From Simmondsia chinensis (Eukaryota; Streptophyta; Magnoliopsida; Caryophyllales; Simmondsiaceae), in the NCBI GenBank assembly GCA_018398585.1, contig JAGTTD010000005.1:7743355-7807354 (forward strand): 64,000 nt of DNA. The letters run 5' to 3'. A model generated the notes under the pieces. It did not search any database, had not been told where the DNA came from, and worked only from the letters and a program-made list of their open reading frames with translations. Shown here in pieces: positions 46,464 through 57,169 of this stretch; the stretch's first letter is position 1; each line of letters opens with the position of its first letter. The translations under genes were made by a program, and so were the position numbers.

Positions 46464-46916
46464 CAGATGGCCGACTTGACGTGACGTGACAGCCGGTGAC
46501 ATTTCAGCAGGGGCGGCAGGGGACCGTTTGCTTCAGCAGAAGAGAGAGAGAAGAAAGAGAACAGTTTTTCAAACAAGGATTAACACAAGATGAAAATGAG
46601 ATAGGCCGTAACGAGTCAACTACTCAGTACTCATGGGCAAGGCAAATAGAGAATGGCAAAATATAAGACATAGCAAAACTATAAAAAAAAAAAAAAAAAT
46701 ACAATATTGAATAAAACCACCCAAAGCACTGACTTTCAAAAGAAATGTACTCATCTAAACCATAACAATATTCCCACGTTTACCAGGGATTTTAATAGTT
46801 ATATCAAAAATAAATAAAATGAATCAAAATAGATTATCATCAAAATGACGAAACATTATGAATATTGTTGTCCAAAGAAAGCTATGCACGTAAAAACTAA
46901 TATAATTTCTAATTGT
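46464..46916. other. 3' flank of the DIV-like gene, no other feature
   Basis: The first 100 bp continue the GC-rich segment interrupted by the copia element. The rest is AT-rich and includes an A-homopolymer at 46682-46699. This is where the 3' UTR of the DIV-like gene should lie (minus strand). Confidence 0.45.
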
Positions 46917-49900
46917 TTAAGGTAATCTCCAATATTTGTGTTGAGTAGTCATGTTTGGATGTGAAAAACATTGAGATTGTGTAGGGTCTTCTTGCCAGGA
47001 ATTATTTTGAAATTGTTGTGGTGATGGTGGTGGCAATGACCTCAATAGTATTGGTTGCGATAGCAAGTACACTGTTCGCTGAACTGCTGATGCCATCGAC
47101 TTTGATGGAAACATTGGTCGGGATTCTGATGGAAATATTGGTAGTTGTGCATGTGGTTGTGGCTGTAGCTGTGGTTGTAGCTGTAGCTGCGGATGTGGCT
47201 GTAGCTGTGGATGTGGTAGTGCTTGTGCTTGTGCTTGCGGCTGCGGTTCTGGTTGTGGTCTAATACTAGTCTGAAAGGTAATTAGGCCCCTCCTAAAGGC
47301 GTCAACAATGAACTTATCATCCACATCAGTTATATCATGGATGCTTGATCTCTTCCTAGGAGATAGTTGTCGGAGAAAGTATTTTTGTGCATGACTAGCC
47401 ACCTGGCTTGCAGACCTTGTCTTCACCATATTTTTTGATATGTTTTTCCAATCACCCTTTCCGTATATCCGTATTCCTAATAGGAATAACCTGTTCACAT
47501 GAATAATAGGTAGTATCAGGGTAACATAAAAAATTATGAAAAATATTAGAATAAGTTTTTTAGAACTTATGATTTTACTTCAAGGGGTCTTTAATTCAGT
47601 GCAAATACATCATATGACATGACATTTAAAACATTAATTCATATCACCTCTATGGTAGTGTTGCAGTGGTCGTTCACCGGTAACAACTAAAATTAAAATA
47701 AACTGAAATTAACCAAAACAGTAAAGGAAAGTAGAAAGAGAGAAAATGATATTGATTTTATTGATGAATATTTCAATATAAAGTTATAACTATTTATAAA
47801 GATAGTAGAGAAATTCAAATGAGGATGGCGGTAAATTTGGATAATGGAGAGAAGATTTAAAATATTAGCAGGAAATTCAATTTTAATCTTGGAGAGGAAC
47901 TAGAAACGTACCAATATTTTCCCATTTGAAAGATCTTTATCCTCAAGGGTCTAAATATTAACCCGTATTTACGCCTAATCTCCTATTAATGTTGCGACTC
48001 CTTTCCCGACCAACTGCTCATGATATCTTACTCCTACTGACAGAATGTTCCATTTCCTGAACCGAGCCCATTGTATTAACTTTTAGGGTATCTTTTATTA
48101 TAGGCTCATATACCTATTTGGACATGTATCACTATTTCTTTCCTTTTAAGAGACCCTTGCCCTTAAAAGTCTAGTACAATGTCCTATAATTCCTTAAAAA
48201 AAAAAAAACAACTGACAAATTTATAGTTCCATCCCTTTTATTGTTAGGTATGTCATTTATTTTGTCCCCCTAGGTCGAAAACAATAAGGACAAATATTAC
48301 CTAATTAAGTTGTCTAAAACCAACTAAAGAAGGTCATATTTTTTTTCCTTAAAAGATTTAGGTGAATGGCAATCTAGTAATTATAATAAAATAGAGGAAA
48401 TCCAATTCACTTTCACCATTGTACCTTCTTCTCTTCTTCTCCCCAACCAATGGGGTAACCCTAGCCCCAACAGTTGCTTACGGCGAAACGACGCCACGGC
48501 AGTGGAAGCAATGGCGGTGAAGGACCATCAATTGCCTTCTTACCCGATATAAGCTAAAATAGGATTAGGCATATCAATACAGATATTCCCAAGCGATGGT
48601 GGTACTAGCTCACAAAGGCAGCAGTGGTTGTAGTCCCTAGGGATGTTTATGCGCCTCTGGAATATCTGTATTCGTACCCCCAATCCTATTTTGGCTCGTA
48701 TGAGTCGCTGACGGTACACAGCGGTGTCGGTGGTGGTACTAGCTCACAGAGGCAGCGGTGGTCGATCCTCTTGCGGTGGCCAATTTTCTCACTCCGATCA
48801 AAGTCGTCTTCAATATATTTTCCTCCATGAATGTTATGTTCATTATCATCTCCATCTTTGATTCCCACCTCAAGTTCTCCAACATCTCCCCCATATTCAT
48901 ACTCAACTTCAACTTCTCCATTCTCATTTTCGTATCCATCCTCTTTGACTTAATTTCAATGCCATCACCATCCTTTGTTCCCTCTCCATGATCTGCCATC
49001 AAATCGATCACCTCTGAATCGGTCTCGGTCTCGATCTCGGTTGGGGGTAGTGGCTCCTCCGGTACTATCACCATCCACTCTTTCAATTCCTAGCTTCTGA
49101 TCATCATCATCCTTAATTTCAAAATCTTCTTCTAGTACCCAAATTTTAAATTTTTGGATTTCTTCTGGCATTTCAGCGACATGGTTCACCCTTGTGATCC
49201 TCATTGATGATGTAATTTGCACCGATTTATCATAATCTATGAATCCTTCTTCAATCTCATCAAATTTTGCCAATATTTTTAATATGAATTTTTGTAATTC
49301 AACTATTGTGGAAGGATTAATCACCATAATGATCAGAGGTCCAACGATAGACTAGCTCTAATACCAATAATAAGAGCTAAAATCAAAATAAACTGAAATT
49401 AACTAAAACGGTAAAGGAAATCATAAAGAGTTAGAAAATAACATTGATTTCAAAGATAAACATTTAAATACAAAGTTATGTCCATTTATAAAGATAGCAG
49501 ATAAAGTAAATGAGAAAATTTAAATGAAGGATGGCACAAAATTTGAATAATGAAAGGAAGATTTAAAATATTAATGGAAAATTCAAATTAAAAAATGGAG
49601 GAAAACTGAAAACTTATTACTGTCTCCTTAATTTGACTACGAACGTGCATGGAGAACATGTATGTGAGTATATAAAAAATCTTCTTGGAACCCCACCTAA
49701 CAAATATTTTTTGAAGTTCTTTTGATGAGATGATATCATAATCCTTCTGTCCAAACAACTACGAGTTCCAACTCAATAATCTCTACTCTTATATATACTA
49801 AAGTAATGTAGGAAAATATAAGAAAATTGATAGGTGTCGATCGTAGGGAAGTTAGAAATGTTAGGTACAAAGTCCTAAAGATTTAAACATTAATCAATAG

Positions 49901-52761
49901 GATGAAGGCATAAATCAAAAAATTCATTGATTTTACAAGTAACTAAATAGTAATACTATTACTAGGGTAAAAATATTAATAATAAAGCAACTTTATGAAA
50001 TTTTGTACCTATTATTCAGTATAAGCCATATCATTATTTTGATAATAATAATTAATTTTACAAGTAGCTAAATATACATATCAAAATAACAGAAAGGCAA
50101 TTAAATAGAGCTTAAAATTAATTAAAGAAAAAGAGTGAGGAAAAAGATAAATTTATATTAGTGCTTATTTTTCCATACTATAACAGTACATTATAGTATG
50201 TATTCGGTACTCAATTTATATTCCAATATGCATTAGATACTCAATTTTCTAAATATTTAAACATTAATCATGTGTCCAAAAAAACACATTAATCAAGAAT
50301 ATCAAGACATAAATCAAGAAAATCATTAATTTCACATGTAGTTAAATACATGCGCATTCACAAAAGTAAAAGATAATTAAGAGAGAGAACAAGAGTTACT
50401 CGTGCTCTTCCTCAATCAATATTATTGTTTTTTTTTTTTTCCCCTAACGAGAAACCTAAGATAAACCCCGGCTCATAGAGTAACCTATACATTACAGGGA
50501 TCAGGTGAGTCACGGATTCCTCAAGAAGAGGTTTAAAGATGGAATCGAACTCTATATCTTTTTGCCTAAACAATCTCGTCACTTGCCTCGTATTATTGAG
50601 GCAAAGCTCTAGTGGGTATTCTTGTTACTTTTCCAATATAAGCATAGCTTTCCTACTTTAACTGCAAAAGATTTTTATAATCAATAGTTATTATTAGGGT
50701 GTAAATGAGCTAAGCCAAGCCCGAGCTCATTAGGCTCAAGGCTCGGCTCATTAATATTTAGCTTGACTCAAGTTCTGCTCGTCATAGGTTCCAGCTCGGC
50801 TCTGCACTAACTCAAGCTCAAGCTTGTTTAACTTAAACTCACCCATTTTGAATCATTGTTGCTCGATAACATGATTGGGCCCAAATTTTAAAATAGAGAG
50901 TTACAGTTTAAAACAATGAACATAAAATAATTCATATCAATTATATATTATATAAATACACTGATCAATATCAAGTTAAAACTATGCATAATTTTCAACA
51001 AAATATGATCATTTGTTAAAATTTAAAAAAAAAAAAAATTTCTACCCGCAGAATAAAAAAAATTCTCATTTTTATCGATGATAATTTAAAGGAAACACAA
51101 CAGTATAAGACCATTAATTTACAAGTATTGCATTGCTTTGAACCATGTTTAGAACATTAGTGGATTAAAATATAATTATTAGATTGCTTTGGAAAAAAAC
51201 ATGCACGAGTATTTATTAATACTATGAGTTTGAATTGTGTGTGATAATATTAAGGATAAATTAAAGAAAATCTCTATGATTTTTGCTTGAATAACTCCCT
51301 CACAAATAAAACCGCTCATTAAACTCCATCACTTTTAAAAATTTATCACTTCCCCCACACAACTTTTTTTTAACCATTTTACCCCTCAAAATAAAATAAT
51401 TAAGTATTTTATTTTATTTTTAGGTAAAGTTTTATTTTTTTGAGGAAAAATAAGAATTTTTTTTATATTTTTTAAAAAATTAGGTCTTCTATATTTACAA
51501 AAATTATTATTTTAATTAATTATATAGTAGTGTTATTATAATATCAATAAAAAATATTATATTTTATCTTATAATATTTTTTGTAAAAATTTTAAAAATA
51601 TCTTTTATCTTCTAAACTTATAATATTATTACTATAATTAATTAAAATAATTATATTTTTATAAATATAGAAAATTCCCTTAAGTCTTTTGTAAAAAACA
51701 TAGAATTTTTCTAATTTTTATCTAATAATATAAAATTCTCTTTTAAAAATAAAATTAAACATTTAATCCTCTCACTTTTGAAGGACAAAATGGTCAAAAG
51801 AAAATTAAATGAGGGTTAAGTGATAAATTTTTAAGTGAAGGGGTTTTGTGAGTGTTTTTATTTGGAAAAAGTTTTCTGTTTTTAAAACAAAAGAAAGGAG
51901 AGTTTTCTGTAATTTATCTTGCTATTAATTTAAAAGTATGTAGTTTTAAAATTAAATTAATTAAAAAATATAATTAAATTTATTACTTTTTCAACGAGGC
52001 TGGTTTAGGTTCGCGAACTCACAAGCTCAAGTTTTATTAAGTTTGACTTGGCTTGTTTACCTTGACGAGCTGGCTCGGCTCAACTCGAGCTCATGACAAG
52101 CCGAATTATACAAGCTTTATGCAGAGCTAGCTTGCGAGGGGCTCAGCTCATTTACACCTCTAATTGTTATCATTTAACATCCAAAAAAACTTCCTAAAGA
52201 TTTAAACAAATAATCTAGAAGATTAAGTATAAATCAATAAGTTCATCGATTTCACATGCAATTAAAGCAAAACCAATATTTCCAGTACCCCAAGAGCTCC
52301 CGTCTAAACAGGATTTGGAGAAGGTGGATGTACGCAGCCTTCCCCTTTCAGGGTGCTACCCTTAAGAAAGGCTGTTTCTGAATACCCTCAATCTGAGGGA
52401 TATAATACCAGAACTTCACATGCAATTAGAAAGTTATGATTATCAGAATAAAAATTATTGTTATCGGAGAAAATTACTTGTGTTCTTCCACAGTCCATGG
52501 CTCTCCTTTCTTATACTCTCCGCCAACTCCACTACTCCCCTCTTGTGCACTCACCGCCAGCGCCACCACTGCAGCGTCCTCCGGCACCACCGCAAGTACC
52601 GCCTCTGGTGGCTGATCGACCGCCACGTCAGCAATTTCCTGTAACGAAGGGAAGTCGGTGTCCATGTCATGGAACAGGTCCTCCTCCCGCGCCCTTGCCG
52701 GCGATTCCGAAGACCTTATCAGCGGCCACTGCTGGCTCCCAAAGTCATCTGAGTATCTCAT
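46917..52761 (-). CDS. DIVARICATA-like MYB transcription factor (SHAQKYF type), two exons
   Basis: Exon 1 is 52761-52478 and exon 2 is 47490-46917. The junction is clean: CACAA|GTAATT at the donor, GAACAG|GTTATTC at the acceptor, with the frame kept, giving 285 residues. The second MYB repeat spans the intron: [10 protein letters not shown] (W89), then [18 protein letters not shown] (W109) and VASHAQKYF (residues 125-133), followed by [16 protein letters not shown] Pro/Gln-rich stretch of mostly QP and QL repeats lies at about residues 158-205. The N-terminal MYB repeat usual for DIV proteins is not recognisable; exon 1 has only a weakly similar EEDLF...LQEIAD segment. DIV-type proteins are nuclear regulators; the target here is unknown. 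The 4987-bp intron holds several transposons. Divergence of the first repeat leaves open a specialised or decaying gene. Confidence 0.82.
47681..49625 (-). mobile_element. Degenerate non-autonomous LTR retrotransposon in the DIV intron
   Basis: Two related segments of about 240-255 bp (47681-47930 and 49368-49625) share AAAATAAACTGAAATTAA, a CATTGAT-type block and GAAGATTTAAAATATTA in the same order. Next to the right one, on the minus strand, TTGGTATTAGAGCT (49367-49354) resembles a tRNA-Met primer-binding site. A gag-like frame follows ([14 protein letters not shown], with a frameshift near 49085), without pol. The LTR ends and a target-site duplication are not clear. It is best read as an old LARD/TRIM-like element. 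Confidence 0.6.
48548..48763. repeat. Foldback with 45-bp arms, plus a 33-bp direct repeat
   Basis: The arm at 48548-48592 (AAAATAGGATTAGG, then AATACAGATATTCC) is an imperfect inverted repeat of 48657-48702 (GGAATATCTGTATTC, then CCAATCCTATTTTGG). In addition GGTGGTACTAGCTCACAAAG (48598) recurs at 48731 as a 33-bp direct repeat. It lies inside the non-autonomous LTR element. Confidence 0.8.
50400..50417 (-). pseudogene. Relic DIV-type exon 1 end within the DIV intron
   Basis: On the minus strand GATTGAGGAAGAGCACGA is followed by the donor-like GTAACT (50399 downward). It would encode IEEEHE, close to the WTxEEHR/K exon end of DIV-type genes, with splice phase and adjacent intron sequence resembling those at 52478 and 15147. 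The rest of the exon is missing upstream. It suggests a tandem duplicate that collapsed into the present intron. Confidence 0.55.
50695..52162. mobile_element. Probable hAT-type non-autonomous element
   Basis: Terminal inverted repeats TAGGGTGTAAATGAGC (left) and TAGAGGTGTAAATGAGC (right, reversed) are followed by subterminal GAGCTCG and CAAGCTC words on both sides. The flanking 8 bp (GTTATTAT and ATTGTTAT) agree at six of eight positions, as for a decayed 8-bp hAT duplication. The paralogous locus at 16.58 kb (TAGTTATTATCATTT) looks like the empty site. The middle is non-coding and holds a second inverted-repeat element. Confidence 0.7.
51250..51925. mobile_element. Inverted-repeat MITE nested in the hAT-like element
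   Basis: The left arm (AGGATAAATTAAAGAAAATC through CACTTTTAAAAATTTATCAC) pairs with the right arm read in reverse (AAGATAAATTACAGAAAACT through CACTTAAAAATTTATCAC) over about 100 bp. TATTAA at 51248-51253 and 51923-51928 may be the target-site duplication. The middle is almost pure A/T and includes further symmetric segments. Confidence 0.7.
52265..52414 (-). mobile_element. 5'-truncated 5S-SINE or RTE tail in the DIV intron
   Basis: A 150-bp insert with a perfect 14-bp target-site duplication TTCACATGCAATTA (52251-52264 and 52415-52428). Its minus-strand reading starts GTTCTGGTATTATATCCC, which may be a decayed 5S rRNA end (GTCCTCGTGTTGCACCCC type), and continues TCAGATTGAGGG into the shared tail. 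If so it is a 5S-SINE truncated to 18 bp of head. It lies 64 bp from the exon-1 donor. Confidence 0.8.
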
Positions 52762-52820
52762 TGCAAAGACAATTTCTGATTGCTTTTTAGATTTTCTTTT
52801 TCTTTTTTTTTTGGATGAGA

Positions 52821-52821
52821 A

Positions 52822-52888
<67 letters not shown>

Positions 52889-52913
52889 CCCCCTCTATCG
52901 ATTTATATATAAG
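52821..52913 (-). promoter_or_regulatory. GA-rich leader and TATA-like box of the DIV-like gene
   Basis: Reading towards the gene, CTTATATATAA (52913-52903) lies about 142 bp upstream of the ATG and is followed by a long GA microsatellite (CT on the plus strand, 52821-52892). GA-repeat leaders are common in plant genes. The arrangement mirrors that of the RAD-like gene. It is tentative. Confidence 0.45.
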
Positions 52914-53079
52914 TTTATAAAGTTCTATCGAAGCTGAAAGAGTGAATTAGTTATAATTTATTAGATAAGGCTTTAAACTCTTTGATAATATAATTTATTT
53001 ATGCACTATATAAATTCTTCTTTTTTGAACAGAATGCACTATGTAAATTATGTTATGACATTTTATCTTTTTATTAAAG

Positions 53080-54060
53080 ACAGATTACGTTGGAGACAAA
53101 TTTTTGGGCAAAATATGAAAAGACCCCACAAAAAAGGAAAAAAAAGGCCCATAAATTTTATAATTAAATATAATATATTTTTTGAACTTTTAATTTTATA
53201 AAATAGTCCTTTAAACTTTATAGTTAAACACAACATACCCCTATACTTTTAATTACGTAAATTGCCCTTGAACTCTATTATAACACACACCATACCCATG
53301 AACTTTGCAATCAAACACAATACATCTCTATACTTTAAATTTCAAAAAATAGCCCTTGAACTTTGTTACACACTCCGTTCAAAAAAAAAAAACCTTTGTT
53401 ACACACAATTCACTTCCCAAATTTTGTTACTAAATGCAACTTATCCCTTAGATATTAATAAATTTAAATTAAATAAATGTACGAAATTTTAAAAAATTTT
53501 AAACATTATGAAAACAAATTTGGAAAAATTTTGAAAAAATTATAATACTTTGAGAAAAATTAGACTAATAAATTTAAAATTAAAAAAATGTATCAAATCA
53601 AAAATCAAATTTTTTCTACTTATACAAAAGCTAAGAAGATTTTCTAATATTTACACAGAATAATTTTTTAATTAATTATAGTAATAACATTATAAATATA
53701 AAATATAATAAAATATTTTTATTAAAGTTTCATTAAAATTATTATAAGAAAATATAATAAATTTTTAAAAATATAAATTTTAAAATTAGATTAATAAATT
53801 TAAAATTAAAACTTATACAAAAGTAAAAATTTTAAAATAAATTCTGAAAATTTATTTTTTTTAAAAATCAAAACATGAAAGTTAAAAATGTTATTATAGT
53901 TTTTCAAACTTTTTCCAAAAAATATTTTTTCATGATTTGTTTTAATTTTTTTAATTTTGTATTTTTTTATTTTAATTTTATTAATATCTAATGGGTGTGT
54001 CATGTTATTCACAATTAGCATACTGTTTTGTAAAAAGAAATAGCTTAGGCATTAAAAGAG
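53080..54060. repeat. AT-rich degenerate internal repeats, no gene
   Basis: Phrases such as TAGCCCTTGAACTTTGTTAC, ATACTTTTAATT and ACACAATACAT recur at about 70-90 bp spacing over 53160-53460. The rest (53500-54060) is nearly pure A/T. This resembles the body of an AT-rich MITE, but I cannot pair its ends. Confidence 0.5.
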
Positions 54061-54379
54061 TGTTTTCATATTAAAATTGAAAAAATGTACTGACAATTCC
54101 CTTAAAACAACATAATGGATATGTTGCTATAACCTATCAAAGTTCTTAAAATTTTGAACACCCTCCGTGTATTACACGGGATAATACTAATTGTATTTAT
54201 GGCATTGTTTCCAATCAAACGGAACCGCCGACTGGAAATCAGAATTTTGAGACTTGTTTTGGTTAAGGTAGGGCTTGTTTTTTGAATGCTAGTTAAAAAC
54301 AAAAAAAAAATTAGAAGTTACCAAGCTAAGGGGTTAGATGAGTTACTTCTCGAGTTTTAAAAGGATTAAAAATTGTTAA

Positions 54380-54960
54380 GAAATTCCAATTCCCATGTTT
54401 TGCTCATTTCCTTGTAACCAAACAAGATGGCAAATACCCACTTCTCATATAAGTTTCGATTTCCTGCTTTTATTTTGTGGTAACTAGACAATAACTTGTA
54501 TTATGTAATTTATATATCCAATTTATATATTCAATATATAGCGACTGCTTTGAGAAAAATTAATTTTTAAAATCTAGTAATATATCTATTATATTATATT
54601 ATTATATGCATAAATTAGGGAGATAGATATATTTGACTTCCATTTGGAAATATAGTTTGATGGTGTATGAAACTCTTGTTTATAGATTCATAAGCCAAAT
54701 AGTTTCATTTTATATGCCATTTTTAAGAAAAGAGATTACAAAAGAGCAGACTCCGACTTAAATAATTACTTATCTAGATAACTTCATATAAGAGAGATGC
54801 ATTACTACTTAATCCGAATATAAGAAACACAATAAAAATTATTATCTTATTATACCAAATAATTTTGTTGCTATCTGTTGTGCTACAATTTTTAGTTTAA
54901 AATAAGGAGAGTTGAACTCAAACTCTTAAAAGAGCAGGTCAAATAAGGGTTTTATAAGTT
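54380..54960. repeat. Dispersed repeat, copy D
   Basis: Close match to copies A and B, uninterrupted at the site of the tail insertion in copy A (ACTTATCTAGATAACTT). It lies about 1.6-2.2 kb upstream of the DIV-like coding start, which suggests the repeat derives from the upstream region of this gene. Confidence 0.8.
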
Positions 54961-55473
54961 TGAAATTAAACTTGATTTAGGTCAAATGCGTAGGAAAGGC
55001 CAACGCCAATCCCAGGGAATAGTAAAGCTTCATAAAAATAGTTTTAGTAAGATAACAAATTGAACTAACTGTCTTAAAAATTTAGTTGATGGATCTTAAA
55101 TATACCTAGCCCATCTTATCATAAAAATCTTAGATAAAAATATTGAGCTTCTAGAAAGAGTCATTCAAATACTTAAATATGTGGTCCAACTTAACTTTTA
55201 GCTAATCATAAAATATCTAAATAATGTTGTAGTTGGAGTCATAGCTTTGTATTTGGCAAGTTGTAAACAAAAACACAAAGTCTAATAAAAGTGTAGAACT
55301 AAAATAATAATAACAATAATAATAATAATAATAATAAATAAATAAATCTATTTTGCTCCAAAATACTTTCCTATATCAAGTATTTCACTCTCATAATTTT
55401 AGGCCAAATATTAAATATTTTTAAGCCCTAGTTCGCACATAAATGCCTTGTTATCAGCCAGCATTGCTAAATC
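54961..55473. other. No gene; contains an AAT microsatellite
   Basis: AT-rich DNA with an AAT-type microsatellite at 55302-55348. The 38-bp sequence starting AAGCTTCATAAAAATAG at 55025-55062 is duplicated exactly at 55867-55904. Confidence 0.6.
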
Positions 55474-57169
55474 AATTGCTATTAAATTGAAGTTATTGTT
55501 ATTGTATTTTCGGACTCTCACTTCTCTCTCCAAACGCTTCACCTTCCCCATGACAACCACCATCTGCTAGTTGAGCGCGGTGGCGCGTGTGGCGGTCTCT
55601 GCCATCGAAATTGCGGATGCACACATGTTCGCTTGACTACCGTCTCTCAGGTCGTACCATCAAAACCCGATTTCTACTGTCTTCGTCTCCCCCAGTTCAG
55701 CCAAATCTCCGTCCCCCTCCGTCACCGCCGCCACCTTACTGTTCGTCTCCCTAGTTCCGCCACTAAGTCCATCAATTCACCACCTCTCCGTCTCCCCCAG
55801 TGCCGCCATCACTACCACCCCTCCGTCTCCCCAGTTCCATCACCACCACCACCACCCATTCAAAGCAAGCTTCATAAAAATAGTTTTAGTAAGATAACAA
55901 ATTGTGCTTGAATATTGCATTGGCTGATGAAGTTGTTAGTCCGTGGGTCTACAGAAGCACTGGGTCAGGTGATGGTGATCGGGAGGCTCGCACAGTAGAC
56001 TGGAGTGACAGCGGTGATGTCCTGGAAACCTTGTGCTCAAAGGAGGAATTCCCAGAATCTCTATGACGTTAATGTCACTGAGGAATTTGCACTGAGGAAG
56101 GAGGAAGTGGGCAACGAGGGAAAAAAGAAAGGGAAGAAGAAGGGAGATGCAAGTGTGAAGAAAACTGCAATTGTCAATGAAGTAAGTGACTTTATTGAGT
56201 CAAAATCGGGAGTGGTGTCCGCTGTTCCTATCCTTGTATAATCCTTCTTCAAGTGTTGGATACAATACAGTGGTCATGGCTTCTATATGAGCCAGTGTGC
56301 GTTCTAAGCAAGCCAGGGGTCCACTACAAGAAAGATGACTTTTAACGATCAAAAACAACTACAGGAAATTTTTTTTTGTGTCTTTAAAAGTGTGTGTGCA
56401 GTGCCTAGTTGCGACAGAATTAAAACATCGTCGTTAAAAGGTGGTGTATCTTGTTAATTCTATCCATAAACCATCGTTAATAGGCTCAAGCACGCAGTAA
56501 AATTTTAGTCAAAAAAGTTAAAATTCGTTAGCTTTTACAAATTAGGCACTTTTTTGAAATTTATTATTGCAAATTTTTTTATTCTCTTAAATTTTCTAAT
56601 TGCAATTTCACCCATCCATACCGTAATTCAAGTTTGAGAATCAAATAATATCCCAACTAATACTTAATTTGTTATTTGACTCTTTTAGTATATTTCAATT
56701 GTGCTTGATAATTTTTTATTTAATATACTAAAATATACTTTTTTAATTAATTAAAAAAATATAATAATTTAAATAATTTGAAAAAATACACATCAAAATT
56801 GAATTTTTATTTCATACAAAATCAATTTCCCTTCCTTTTTCCCCCATTACCTGCGTCCTGCTCATATCTAAACCCTAACCTGCAATTTATCTCCACCCTT
56901 TGACAAAGCGCAGCTGCGAAGCAAGGAGTGAAGCAGCGAAGCAAATCGAAGCCGCAAACTAGGTGATTAACAACCCTGAGAAATTTGTTTGCTTTCGATT
57001 CAAGATTGTCAGAATGAGAATTTGCTTTCTAATTTGCGTTTCTACTGTGAATTGTAAAGCTATTCTGATTAGGGATGTTCTATGATGAATTGGAATTTGA
57101 TTGAATTTAGTGCGACACAAATCTAGGGCTGGAATTAGGGATACCAATTTGAACTTTTTTTATCTGACA

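Noticed and set aside
47018..47263. Valine/alanine-rich plus-strand frame
   Set aside because: It is the complement of the Pro/Gln-repeat part of the DIV-like exon 2.
55633..55911. 92-residue Pro/Ser-rich frame
   Set aside because: C-rich low-complexity DNA inside the retroposon; the frame runs into the 38-bp duplicated filler.
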